Assembly (NCBI GenBank): GCA_023374025.1
Contig: SIJG01000021.1
Span: 970,474 to 1,034,473 of the forward strand
Length of the DNA stretch: 64,000 bases
DNA from: Heterodera schachtii
Lineage: Eukaryota; Nematoda; Chromadorea; Rhabditida; Heteroderidae
Reading direction: 5' to 3'
The notes under the pieces are model-generated. The model saw only the letters and a list, made by a program, of their open reading frames with translations. It made no database searches and was not told the DNA's origin. Below, piece after piece: positions 34,007 through 46,034 of this stretch. Positions within the stretch are counted from its first letter, which is position 1, and every line of letters begins with the position of its first letter. The translations under genes and the position numbers were made by a program.

Positions 34007-34153
34007 ATGAATAAGATTTTTATTTTTATTTTTTTCTTATTTCTATTTGAGTATTCGACCGCTACTAATTCCGGTTTTGAAGACTTTATAAAAAATCACA
34101 AAGCTATAGAAAACTTGTCAAAAGCTATCAAAATAAAGAAATTAAAACATTAA
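34007..34153 (+). CDS. Small signal-peptide ORF, 48 residues
   Basis: Encodes MNKIFIFIFFLFLFEYSTAT followed by a short charged tail (EDFIKNHKAIENLSKAIKIK) and a stop. The ATG follows AGAAAA. It is either a small secreted peptide or the first exon of a lost gene. The region is repeat-rich and no good downstream exon is seen. Confidence 0.35.
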   Translation: MNKIFIFIFFLFLFEYSTATNSGFEDFIKNHKAIENLSKAIKIKKLKH

Positions 34154-34542
34154 AAAAACTTCATGAACAAATGCAATAAAAGGTGTTTCGCTATTTAGGA
34201 AAAAAAAATTATAAAATTTTTACATGAAATGCAAAGAAAATTAGCACCTTATCAATTGTCTTCAATTAATTTGTGAATTTTTCTTTTTTAGTTATTTAAT
34301 AAAAATTATATATTCTTTTTTATAACACATGCAATAGAAATTAATTCAAAATTACATTTACAGTTCAAAATTAATATTTTAAATTAAATTTTTATTTTAT
34401 CAATCTGCTGAACGGAAGGATAATTAAGTTTATTCTTGACTCTGGGCGCCAGAGATTAAACCATCGCTGAGGAAGCGCCGAAAAATATGAATTCTGCACG
34501 TTCAAACAATGGATGCTTTTCAACTGTTGAATGGCATTAAAG

Positions 34543-35201
34543 CAGGGTGCGGATCTGTTCTGATTTATCAGAAATGTTCTGATTTGGAGGGTCCAAATCT
34601 GAGAAAATAAAAATGTTCTGATTTATCAGAAATGTTCTGATTTCGGGATAGCGACCAAATTTTGTTCTGATTTCGTAAAATTCTTCAAAAATTGGTAATT
34701 TTATGGCGTAATGTCACTCAGATTCCAAAAAAATTTTCCACGGCGGTGCCTGTCGGCACCGCCGGACCCTAAAAATCCTTTGTTTTCTTAAAAATTGGCT
34801 TGAAAATCACAAAATTTGGACAATTTTTGGACAAAATCTGTTAAAAAAATATACTCAAATTTTCAAAATTTTTTCCGGCGGCGCCTATCGGCACCGCCGG
34901 ACCCTCCCCCTCGCCCATTTCCCAAAAGTTTTTTGGAAAAATGTGCCGCAAGAAAATTGTTAATATTTTGATTTTTTGATCCCGAATGTGCTAAAATTTA
35001 TGATTTGCTAATTTTCTCCCACAAAATTGTTAAAAACGATAATGGGAGACGAAAAATATAATATTTGATATATTTTTGATCGAAAAATTGTAAAAAATAC
35101 TGATTTGAAGCAATTTTGCAAAATGTTCTGATTTTTTACCCCAAAATCTGATTTTTTGGGCTCGATGTTCTGATTTTGAAAAATTTTCGATCCGCACCCT
35201 G
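34543..35201. mobile_element. hAT-like element, 659 bp
   Basis: Ends CAGGGTGCGGATC and GATCCGCACCCTG are perfect inverted repeats. Exact 8-bp target duplications CATTAAAG lie at 34535-34542 and 35202-35209. The interior holds several TGTTCTGATTT words and two GC hairpins (34741 and 34875). It is a sister of the element at 38935, sharing the inside but with different terminal sequence after CAGGG. Confidence 0.95.
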
Positions 35202-35304
35202 CATTAAAGCCAAAATCAATCCTCCAATCAATCTATGCAGCTCAGGGAATGAATCTAGAGGCAAAACAAAACGCCAATGGAACCCTAAAAACCGTACCAG
35301 ATGT

Positions 35305-35765
35305 TTTCGACAGTGATTGGTTTCGACAGTAGTTGATTTCGACAGTACTTTTAAATTACATAATTTATTGTACATATGTATGAATTAATATTATTATACA
35401 ACCTTCATAATAAAATTTCTAATTGAAATAAATAATAAATAAGACTTGCATGATTATTTTTATCAAAAGATTTATCGTTTTCACTTTTTCTATACAAAAA
35501 TCTCCTGTTGGACTGTAGTCAAAAACAAATTTCTTATATAAGATTCTCGAATCGTGTGGTAAAATCTGCTAAATAATGGGTTTGAATGCCAATATGCAAA
35601 TCTGCTTCTTTATCAGAATTCGAAAATCGCAAACCCCTCTTCAATGTATAAGAGTCTGTGCTTATCTTTTAAGTTTCAAAATTAACGAGACGTATACCAT
35701 TTAGAAAAAGTTTTTAAAAAAATAATCTTTACTGTCGAAATCAATCACTGTCGAAAACTAACAGC
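35305..35765. mobile_element. Inverted-repeat element built on TTTCGACAGT
   Basis: The left side has TTTTCGACAGTGATTGG, TTTCGACAGTAG and TTTCGACAGTAC in series. The right side has ACTGTCGAAATCAATCACTGTCGAAAA, its inverse (given in parts). The spacing is about 460 bp. Target duplication not resolved. Class unknown. The same word occurs once at 27660. Confidence 0.6.
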
Positions 35766-36916
35766 ACCAAAAAAAACAAATCGACATGCGAAAGAAGGAG
35801 AATGTCAACCGGGGGGCGGAAGTTTGGGCACTAAATTAAGGATTTAAAAAATAAAAATATTTTTATTTGTCTATAAATTTCAATCATCTAATTTAAAAGC
35901 AAAGTAAATTTAATCATGTTACGAATATAATGTTTTGTTAACAAATATTCACTCGATTAAGCATGCTTATTTTGCTAAACTCATTGCCATTCATTCTATA
36001 TCAATGCCATACATATGTATTATTTATAACTTGTAACATTACAAGGCTCGGTCTGTTCAAGACTTAAAATTTTATGAGTTTTAACAAAATTAGACGGGTT
36101 CTTGTTATTTCGGTCCCAACTAAGCCGATACTCAGGTATAAGTCCAAACAGAAACTAGTACACGTTTAACTCTACGTTTAAACAACAGTAAGAATTGACT
36201 AAATAATAAGATTGTCAGGTTTCCATACATAATTTTTTAATTTTCAAGAACACCGCCGAAATTTTTGAGCATAAGGGTTGTTAAAATTTCTAAAATTTAT
36301 TGATTTATATAACATTTTTTATATTTATATTGTTTTATTTTTTTAAATCACTTACTCTGGTGCCCAAACTTCATGTCGCCTGTCAACCGAGCTAATTTAA
36401 AAAGTGATCCGCCTCATTTCAGTACCAGCATTATTGGGCTTTAACTTCTGATAAACCGAAACTAGTACTTTGAGGTCCATTTATTGGAAAAATTTCTTCA
36501 GCAATTTTTTTTTTATTAGAAGGGCTCCTTGAATTAATCAGCCCATTTAACGCTCTAAAGACAAACAAATGTTCTCGGGAATACTTTAATAAAAAAAATT
36601 CAAAAATAACAAATGTTCAGAATTAACACCAATTTGGGTTTTGAAATGCTATATAAATTTTTAACATTTGCAATTTCTTTGCCATTTATTTTTTTGGTTT
36701 TTTCTTTTTATTTTCCAATAAATTTTTATTTTTTCCTCTCCGTGAATTTACAGAGAATGCCAAATTCTTTCAACCATTTTCTTAATTACTGTTTGATTAA
36801 TTCCGACTTTTTTGCAAATTTCGACATACATATTGTTGGTTCCATTATTTTTTTTTTTCAATTTATAAAATAATCAGAATAATTCCGCATATTTCACTTT
36901 GCTGTCACATTCGAAT
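35766..36916. other. Gene-poor stretch with an inverted repeat partner
   Basis: Bases about 36650-36810 (TTTTCCAATAAATTTTTATT, GTGAATTTACAGAGAATGCC) are the inverse of about 40240-40400 (GGCATTCTCTGTAAATTTAC). The reading frame over this part is therefore repeat-derived. No gene supported. Confidence 0.5.
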
Positions 36917-37125
36917 TCACGATAACTTGGTGCTAAAATACGGCCCAACTCCCGGCGAATTGTTACTTCGGCCCAGCGCTTTTTTGTAGGCAGTCCGATA
37001 ATCGTTACTGTAAAATATTTATAAATCATTTTTAAACAAATTCCAATTAATTTCATTTTTTGCCTGTTCAGCAAAAGGATGGGCGCTGCACTGGCGGTCG
37101 CCAAAATTGGAAGACAAGTGATAAC

Positions 37126-37753
37126 TAGGGCGAGGATTTTTAGTGGCAAAAAACCCCAAAATAATTAACTAAATAGTGACAAAAAAATGCCAAAATAGTT
37201 GCAAAAATAGTGGCGAAAAAGTTCTAAATTTAGTGGTGTAATTTTTTAAATAGCTGTTTTTAATTTGAAAATAATTTAAAATTGAGGCAAACAATTTTAT
37301 TCACTGATTGCAATTACAAAATATTTTCTTAGCAAATATTGAACAAGGAAAAAATAGTTGGGGGAAGAATTTTTGTGAAATTTTTCCCATTCTTAGGGGG
37401 TGTATTTTTGAAAATTTTTAGGTCGATTCTTAGGGGTGTATTTTTTGAATTTTTTAGGTCGATTTTTGGGGTGTATTTTTGTTTTTATTCCATTTTTTGG
37501 GAAATTTACCAAAAAAATGCCAAAATAGTGGCAAAAATAGTGACGAAACGCCAAAATAGTGGCAAAAAATTATTTTAATGGCCAACTTCCAATATAATTT
37601 TTTTTAGTGGCGAAGCTCCAAAATAGTGATTCCTAGTGATGAATAGTGGCGTTAAAACGAAGAATTTCCGAGCTAAAAATGTGTTTTTCGTGCATTTCTC
37701 GTCGTAACTAAGCCGCAGAAAAAATAGTTAAAAAACTAGGAATCCTCGCCCTA
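37126..37753. mobile_element. hAT-like element inside helix 7 of the receptor
   Basis: Ends TAGGGCGAGGATT and AATCCTCGCCCTA are perfect inverted repeats. Exact target duplications GTGATAAC lie at 37118-37125 and 37754-37761. The element is 628 bp, with interior words CTTAGGGGTGTATTTTT and AAATAGTGGCAAAAA. Removing it with one target copy restores the receptor frame across LIGVIT and CLPILATASAAPILLL, so the insertion post-dates a functional exon. Confidence 0.95.
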
Positions 37754-38934
37754 GTGATAACACCAATTAGCCAATAAGTGATGTTGGTAATAAGACGGTT
37801 CTGAGTGTCCGTATCAGAAAGGAGTTTATTGATGATCAGAGTGGTGTTATCTTTGAAAAAGGTGGTGATCAGATTGCGGGAAGCCGAACTGATCAGCCAG
37901 CCGATCAGCAAGACGAACAGCAGCAGAAACACCGAGCGCAACATTTTGCGCATTGACCGATCAGCTGCCGCTAAAATGTTGGAATTAAAAAGAAAATTTA
38001 AAACGCAAATTATTGGCGACATTTTGCAGCCGATTGTTGCGTTTGAGTTGATCCTTTGTTTGTTTGATGACGCCATAAAATAAGGCACCAAAAATTGCTG
38101 CATAATTTAAGGTGCACAACAAAAGGATTGCATAAGAAGCAACAGTATTCAATACGTCAGAATAAAGCCCACTGTTACAGTACACCGAACTAAATTTGTG
38201 ATAAAGGAGAGAATATTAGCAATTTTTCCTGTTATTAATTATTGTACAATTAATTTGCCATTGATCAAACGACACCCTTTTATATGGAATGTTGATAATT
38301 GTCCACACATTGAACACCTTTAAATGCATTAAAATGCCAAAATTGAGCACATCGCCACTGACACTATTGAACACGAACGAATCGTCGATTTTTTGTTCCA
38401 ATACATTCGAAAAACAAAATATAATTTATAATTATAATTTGTTTGAATTAAATTTGGCACTCACTTGATTGGGTACATTATGATCAACATGCGTTCGAGT
38501 GAGATCAGATACATTGCCAACATTGAGGCGTAAGATGCTACAGTGGCTGCCATTAGGGTGGACAGGCAGAAACGGTAATCAATGGTACTGTATTGGAAAA
38601 TGACGGCGATTATATTCACGCCGAACGGCGCGACCACAAAAAGTTGGCACAGAGAATCAAAGGCGATCAGCCAATTACACACTTTGTGTTCAGTCCTTAG
38701 AGCAAAATTAAATTTTAATTGTAAATTATTAATAAAATTTACACATTTTTGTACATGTGACCCAAATGAGTGACAAATTTAAAAGAAACGAAATCGGAGT
38801 GAAAATATTTGGGAACACAATCCAAACAAGAACCGTTGAAACACAATTCAACTTGTCTGAGGACATGAGCACAGTGTCACGGTACCAATCGGACTTAAAT
38901 TGCCAAATTTTAAAATGAAAAGTTGTCATTAAAA

Positions 38935-39552
38935 CAGGGCTTCCATTTGTTCTGTTTTACCAGAAATGTTCTGATTTCATGATTTTTAAATTTTATGGCA
39001 TAATGTCTTTATTTAATCAAGAAAATTTAAAGTGACGCAAAATTTGTTCATTTTTTTGGACAAACCTGTTGAAAAACTAGCCAAAATTTGAAGAATTTGC
39101 GGCGACGCCTGTCGGCGCCGCGGACTCTAAAAATTCTTTAATTAAAAAAACATTTCTCAGAATCTTAAAATTTAGACAATTTTTTCGACAAAATCTGTTA
39201 ACAAATTGCAATAAAGTTAAAAAAATTTTCCCCGCCCCGGGCACGCGTCCTCCCCTCCCCTCCTCTCCTCCAATCGCCAAAAATTTTTTTGGAGAAAAGG
39301 ACCGCAAAAAAATTCTTAAAAATTTGATTTTTTTAAGCAAGATTGCACTTAACTATTTGCTTATTTCCCTCCAAAATTGTTAAAATCGATAATGGGAGGC
39401 GAAAAAATATAATATTTGATATTTTTTGATCAAATAAATTGTAAATATAACTGTTTTGAAGCAATTTCGCGAAGTGCTCTGATTTTCGACCACAAAATCT
39501 GATTTTTTGTGCCCGTTGTTCTGATTTTGAAAAATTTTCGATGGAAGCCCTG
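38935..39552. mobile_element. hAT-like element in the first receptor intron
   Basis: Ends CAGGGCTTCCAT and ATGGAAGCCCTG are perfect inverted repeats. Exact target duplications CATTAAAA lie at 38927-38934 and 39553-39560. It is 618 bp with TGTTCTGATTT words and a degenerate GC hairpin (39098), a sister of the 34543 element. It lies between the N-terminal exon and the helix 1 exon. Confidence 0.95.
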
Positions 39553-39864
39553 CATTAAAATAACCAATTTTTACCGCAATTTGCACAACTTTGAACTGAT
39601 ATGCGCATTTTGCGACAATTAATTGATGAATCATTGAACTGGAAAAGGAAAAGCCATTCAAAAACTGTCAAATTTTTTGATGCCTCCAAAGCTGCAAATT
39701 TTCCCGTCAGATTATCAACATCACTTTTTGTTGTCTTGGTGATGTTCAAATAGTCGCAAATGTTGTTGTCGGCATCATCCATGGCGATTTTATCGAAATA
39801 ATCGAAATGACAAATTTTAAAATTTGGAATTTCGGTTGAAAAATCAAATTCTTTTTTCAAATTC

Positions 39865-41800
39865 TCTCATTTTTAAACTCTATTTTCTGAGAAGAAATAT
39901 TCGTCTGCTGTTTACTATTACAATTTATTAACTTTCGGTGCGTTGCATTCGTTTCAGTTTTTTCTTTTGTTCACAAATGAAAAATTGTCCTTAACGCAAT
40001 TTAAACAAAAAATCGCGTGCCATTTAACAAAATTTAATTGTTTAATCAAATTCACACCCTTTTAATTGCGCGTTCTTACAGTAAACGAAAAGCGCCTTTT
40101 TTCATCCGAATTCTATTAGAAAAAATCGGATGTGAAATTTTTAAAACCTTTTAATTATATTTTTTTAAATATTCAAAAAGAATAGAACCAAAATTATATG
40201 GATTTGTCAGTAAATTGAAGTTAGTCAAACAATAATTAGAAAATGGGTAGAAACAATTTGGCATTCTCTGTAAATTTACGGAGAAAGAAAAAATGAAAAT
40301 TTATTGGAAAATAGAAAGAAAAAACCTAAAAATAAGTGGTAATGAAATTGGAAAAGTGTTGAAAATTGAAATAATAATCTTTCATAATGGAAGAAACAAT
40401 TTGGAGATGAATTGTTCTAAGAACATAAGAAGAAAATGATTAGAGCTTTTACATGAGAAGCTAGCTATTGATTTTAATTATTTCAGATGGGGTCTGTTGC
40501 ATTATATGTTAAATAAGCTAGGCATTAGGCCGCTTTATAATACAATGGGATTCATGGACAGTAAGCCGGTTTAATACCGGAAAACTCGTTTCGGCCATTT
40601 TGAACCAAACCGGTTCAAGAATTTTTTTCAAGGCAATTTTCAAGGTTGGCCAAAATCTTTTATTGCTATTTTTTAGATGACATTTCAAGCTATTAATGTG
40701 AACAAAAACAGATTTTTCTGAAACAGACAACCCAATTTATCCATCGATTCCTATAAAAACGGACAAGGACTTATGCACCAACCCAATAAAAAAATTTTAT
40801 ATTACACACAATTACTTAAAATAAATAAAAGAAACTTTCCGATGGATTCGCATTTTAATTGGAAATGAGAAAATATGGTATAATAAGATAAAAGAAAAAA
40901 AAACAGAAAGAGGGGAAAGCATTTTTCTTCAATATTTTCGAAATGAATAAAATAATTTTTAGGTTAATTTTTTTCTCACTAATTACTTTTTTATGATTTT
41001 TATTATTTTATTTGTTCTCATTAATTCTTATTATGATATTAAACTAATATTTGTTTTGCTTTTACTTTATTACTCTTTTTGGTAAATTAATCTTATTCAA
41101 AAAATAGAAATATTGCTAAAAGATATAGAGCTAAATGGAAAATTTAAATTTAAAAATATTTATTCATTAATTATCGAATAAAAATATAGATAAATATTTT
41201 AATTAAAACAAGTAAATTGGTAAACAAAATCATTATGGCACAATTTACAAAATAAAACATTTTGGCGACATGATTTCGGTCGGTGGCGGGAATATAAAAT
41301 TAGTATATGTCAGCATACGAAAAGGCAGACAATGCATATATATGCGGATTGGTATATGCTACGTATGGCATATATATGACCCGAATATACGCGTATGCGG
41401 GAAGAGGGATATGCTATGGTCATAAAAATATAAAGATTACGTTTTGTAAAAAGTTTATTTATATGCCCACGGAATGAATATGCGTTTATGTATGGGATAC
41501 GGCTAAATAAAAAATACAGTAAGATTTTTATCTGTAATAAATATTTTTTCGATTATATTAATTTGAATATATAAATAAAATCATGCCATGGGCATGTGTC
41601 TGATATGGATAAAATTTGACGACAATATAACATGAAAAATAGTAAATTCTGCATATTAAGTAATACACAGATTTAAAAAGTGAAAATAAAAAATCCCGAA
41701 AATTAATTAGGCAAATAATAATAATAATAAATTATTATTATTGTAAAGAGTCAATTGTCACATTGAAAATTATGGCAAGCAATAAGTCATCTATTTGTAA
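39865..41800. other. Intergenic with a family relic
   Basis: Bases about 40838-40890 on the minus strand read like the end of the family signal exon (AATGCGAATCCATCGG), but the donor is GGAAAG instead of GGTGAG. Bases 40240-40400 are the inverse of 36650-36810. Bases 41330-41500 contain several ATATATGCG-like words. No gene. Confidence 0.5.
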
Positions 41801-41805
41801 TTGGA

Positions 41806-44800
41806 TTAAATGATATGCTGCTGTTGAGCTGATGAGTGTGGAGGGTGCCCGTTAGTGTAAGCTGAAATCAGATTAATAATTAAATTTAAGAATCTAAATG
41901 CTTACTGTATTACCATACAAATAATATTTAATTTAAAATTATATAAATAAAAAATTCTTTATTAATTATAAAAAAAATTAAATTTTAATTTTATTATTAA
42001 TTAATTTTAAAATTAAATAATTGTCCTTACTGTTGCCGTTGTTTGGCGAGCACTGACTGCTTACAGTACTCATCATCATTACAGTAGTGCACGAGTCCAC
42101 CGTGTCCGAATGGGTGGGCGAAAGTGACGAAATTGCCTTTGGCTGTTTCAGCATGTCGCGGAACAAACTGACGATGAGATGGTAAAGCCAAAGCTGAATT
42201 TGAAAGTTGAATTAGAATTTAAATCAAATTTAAATAATTACGAAAGCTTTAAAAGAAAAAAGGTCATAATTTTAGATTTTTTTAAATTTATAGATTTTTT
42301 TTTTCGAAAAATTTCATTGGCGATGTCTATATATGCTTAATTTCTGATCAGATATGAATATAATTTTAAATAAAATTTGAATTTTTAATTAATAATTGCC
42401 TGAATGACAAAAATGATTGCACTGAAAATGATCATCAGCAGGACAATTGTGTTGAATTCGTCAACAGCAAAATTGCCTCTGACCGGTGAACGGTCTTTAG
42501 CTGTAAGAAGTCCTAAAAAGTTAATTAGGGACAACAATTATACGGACGGACTAATTATTTTTAAATGTAAGAAATAATTAGTTTAAGAATCCCTTAAAAT
42601 GGTTTTAAAAAATTGTTATAAAAAATAGGTGGACAGAAATTTGCATATTTAACGTACATCCAAAATATAGAGGGATACCCACGGGTTTGGGTCACTTTGG
42701 CGCGGGCCATTTTGGCGCCCCGAACTTTAAAGTGTTATGACTTTTTTCTTATCCAACCAAATAAAATAATTTTGATACCATTAAATAGGCCTAAGTGTTC
42801 TTTATTAGCTTGCAAAATATTAGAAAAAATAAATTCGGTTTGACAAAAGATATAGCGTGCAGAGCCAAAATGGCCAGAAAAAGTCTGTTTTTGAGGTTTT
42901 TTGGCCATAACTTCTTTGTGTATCAATTTAATTTTTGAAATTTTGCAGGCTATTAGGGACTATCAAGCGCTTTAAAATGATATCAAGCTTATTTAATTTG
43001 AATGAGAAATAAAAATGTTATAGCGTTTGGCGCCAAAGTGGCCGGTTCCCATCCCACCCATTGTCACTTAAATAAATTCCCCATTTTGAGTGGGAGGGGG
43101 TGAAAAATAAAGCCCCCTTTGGGGGCTCCGTTTTAGGAATTACGGGTAAATAAAATTTGTGTCAAATGTTAATTTGCGCTTGAAATCCATTTTTAGGAAA
43201 TCCTGAATGAAATTGTCAAAAAACTTTTCGATATTTAACCCCCCTCCCCAGCCCTCCGAAATTTATTCTTCCAATCATATCTTAAAAATGAATTTTATCA
43301 ATTAATTATTTATTTAAACAATGACTCACCCTGATATCCTTTCTCCGAATTTTCATAGACAATGGCACTGATACGAATTTTGAAGCCGCCAAACCACCAG
43401 GAAAACAAATAGCCAATGAGCACCAATGAAGCGATCATAAAGGCAAACTGAACCATGGGAAAGGGTAATAAAAATTTAAATTTTTATTTGGAAAAGTAAA
43501 TAATGTTCAAAAACGGGTGCCAATTCGTGCCCTAAATCCCATTTTTCGGCAAAAATTGACAATAACTTTGCACAAAAATAAACAAATTCCAAATTAAAGA
43601 AGGCATCATTCAGTAGCTCTACGAATTATTTTCTATAATTGTGAAAAATTTAAAAAAAAATTCCTAGCTCTAAATTGCAAAATTTAGTAATTTTTTGGAA
43701 AAATATGCTAACAAATGACAACTAAATTTTCAAAATTTTTCTCGGCGGCGCCTAATGGCACTACCATGACTTCCTTTTCCTCAAAAGTTTTTTTTAATGC
43801 GCCGCAAAAAAATGGTGCGAAAACAAAACCGTGCCCCTCCCCCCGTCTAAACGCTGGGACTGTCTCTGCCCCTCTTTCCAACCACATTTTCGGTTCAGCA
43901 TACTGTATGCAAAAAGCCAATTTCACAACAAAAAAATTAAAGAAATAATTGCCAATTACTCAAAAAACATACCTCCTAAAAATTTTAAAAAATCCCTAGC
44001 TCCAAATTGCAAAATTAATAATTTTTTGGAAAAATCTGCTAACAAATAAGAACTAAATTTTTAAAATTTTTCACAGCTGCGCCTAACGCACCACGTGCCC
44101 TCCTGTTCCTCAAAAGTTTTTTTTTTTTTTAGAAAATGCGCTGCAAAAAATTTCGGTTCAGCTACTTAATGCAAATGAGCCAATTTCACCACAAAAAAAA
44201 AAAAAATTAAAAAATTGCCAATTGCATAAAAAATTAATTAATCAAAAAAACACCTCCTAAATCGGATTTTAAAGAACAAAAATACACCCTATAAAAATCA
44301 TAAAAATCGAGTTTTTGAATTCAGCCCCCCCCCCGAAGCCAAGGGTATGGCTACGAATGCCCTTGATTGACATCATTAAGCCACCTGCATTAAAATGTGT
44401 GGCACCAGCAAATACGGAGATCGAAATTGGACACCCGAAACAAGAAGCATTGCAGCTGCAATGGCCAAAATCAGCGAAATGATTGTGAGAAGGATGGACA
44501 GGGTGGAAGCGGATTTAGGCCAAAGGTCGTCGGCGGTGCCGAAAAGGTCAACAAGAGAAACAATCAGCTGCAAAATGTGTGAAGGGGATTTGATTAAAAT
44601 TGCAAAAAAAAAATGGATTAAATTTGATCAGACATAGAAAAGTGATAAATTAAGCTGATCCGTAAAATAATTTTGATCACTGTTGAATTATTAATAATAA
44701 TGACCTCTGTGACTATCACAGCAGCACCTAACTAGAAAAGTTTTAGAGGGGGGGGGGGCTTTTAAAACAATTTTCTCAGCATAAATTTCCAAAATTTTAA

Positions 44801-46034
44801 TTGTTGTGAGCGAAAATTTTTTTAGCAATTTAAATGACTTCTTCCTGTCCTGGATTAGGATAATACATGTCTGATCAGAGATATGTTTTGTCCAATCTCT
44901 GGTGATATTGCTAAAAGCGGAGCAGCTCGTTCCCACCCCCCTGGGCTCCAAATTTTTTTTTTTTTGCTAAAAATGAATTTTTTTTTTGTTTTCTAGCCTT
45001 CATAAAGGATTTTTCTAGTAAATTTTCGCTTGTTTGTTTTTTAAAAACTTCGTATTGACCGACGAATTTCGGAAACTTTTAATTGTGACTACTTTGCATT
45101 TATTTATAATTATTATAAGTTAAATTAAAAATTGATATATAGTCAATTGTTTGTTGGCCCACCTGAGTGGCGAAAAAGATGAATTCCATGACACCCAATA
45201 CAATGGCCACGTGCCTAATCTGCACAAGGCCACAACAGCACCGGGGTTCTGACAATTTTGCATCAACAATATCGCGCGTGCCAATAATCCCTTTTTTACG
45301 CGATGTCTTAAAAATAATATTTATTTTATAAATGGCAGATTTTTAATAAAAATTTTAAACATCCGAAAGACCCATTATTAATTTTAAAATTTATTTAATT
45401 TTATAATGCTTTTTTGGCCCATTCAGTAATTATTTTGACAGAAAAATGTTTTCACTTTGAAAAAGTTAATAATTTAAAAAAATGCCAAATTTTTCACTTA
45501 ATTTTTCATTTGGGGGGTAAAATTGGACAATAAAAATTAATTTTGAAAAATTTATTAATTTGTAATGCCTTTTTGGCCTATTCATAGAATATTTTTGGAA
45601 TGATCATTTATGAAAAAAAAATTAATTAATTTAAAAAAATGACAAATTTCTCAATTAATTTTTCATTTTTTTGGGTGGTGAAATGGATCAAAATTTAGTC
45701 CCTTTTTTGAATTATTAATTACATGAACATATTGTATATAAGTGGGAAAATAATAAATAATTAATACAAATTATTTTTTAAATTATTTTAAATTATTCCT
45801 CAATCTCACCGGTGCCATTTTCGCCTGTTGGTCAATGGTTGGCATTGCGAGTGCCGTGTTCGCTGCTGCTGATCGGTTGTGGCTGATCGGTGCGCAACCG
45901 TTGCCGTTGCTGCTGCCGTTGTTGCCATTGCCATTTGTGGCGACGACAACATTGGCATTGTGCCCGTTTTGAATTCGGTCGTTGTGCTGCTGATGACGAT
46001 GAGCAATTATGGAAGGCGCAGTTGGCATTGAGCA
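41806..46034 (-). CDS. Four-helix membrane protein, nematode LAPTM-like
   Basis: Minus-strand exons: 46034-45810, 45306-45163, 44567-44385, 43447-43330, 42512-42400, 42193-42031 and 41861-41806. All phases fit, giving 331 residues from the ATG at 46028. The N-terminus is Asn/Gly/Ser-rich and disordered. Then come EPRCCCGLVQIRHVAIVLGV and four hydrophobic segments: VAIVLGVMEFIFFA, LLTIISLILAIAAAMLLV, LMQFAFMIASLVLIGYLF and TIVLLMIIFSAIIFVIQ. The tail is Ser/Thr-rich and ends AQQQHII. The CCCG-HV-like start and four-helix layout resemble nematode LAPTM4/DUF7027-type proteins, from memory and not by search. The intron after 42400 starts with GC (CAG/GCAATT). The exon at 46034 is open upstream (CS before M), so coding may begin at 56336-56479. 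Confidence 0.75.
42681..43060. mobile_element. GGCGCC-flanked palindromic element in an intron
   Basis: Left end GGTTTGGGTCACTTTGGCGC; right side GGCGCCAAAGTGGCCGGTTC is a partial inverse. Interior words (ATAACTTCTTTGTG, GGCCATAAC, TTTTGCAGGCTATTAGGGAC) pair across the centre as a long imperfect palindrome. The same family is at 13321, 16262 and 16740. It lies in the intron between the third and fourth membrane exons. Confidence 0.6.
43690..44330. repeat. Two tandem diverged repeat copies in an intron
   Basis: TTTTTGGAAAAATATGCTAACAAATGACAACTAAATTTT-type sequence (in parts), followed by a degenerate GC hairpin and TTCCTCAAAAGTTTTTTT, occurs at about 43690-43800 and again at 44010-44140. It belongs with the interior of the hAT-like elements. 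It sits in the intron 44384-43448. Confidence 0.55.

Larger units (their letters stand above)
36917..39860 (-). pseudogene. Rhodopsin-like seven-helix receptor, disabled
   Basis: Minus-strand exons: 39860-39666 (N-terminus with CDYLNITKTT glycosylation sites), 38893-38745 (helix 1, FTPISFLLNLSLIWV), 38695-38465 (helices 2-3, WLIAFDSLCQLFV, then SLERMLIIMYP, a DRY-like motif), a helix 4 region at 38440-38235, 38189-38005 (helix 5), 37970-37754 plus 37117-37064 (helix 6, LLLFVLLIGWLISS, and helix 7) and 37007-36917 (tail NDYRTAYKKALGR). Phases agree throughout if the 37126-37753 insertion and one target copy are ignored. Disabling changes are that insertion, a one-base frame break in helix 4 (about 38330), no acceptor AG before helix 4, and GA instead of GT after it. 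The last intron uses a GC donor (37063). It resembles nematode chemoreceptors; the exact class is unresolved. Confidence 0.75.

Noticed and set aside
35136..35375. A minus-strand frame of 79 codons.
   Set aside because: It crosses the right end of the 34543 hAT-like element and is therefore a chimera of element and flank.
36613..36873. Hydrophobic 86-codon frame on the plus strand.
   Set aside because: The segment is the inverse of a repeat at 40240-40400 and is T-rich, giving Phe/Leu by composition.
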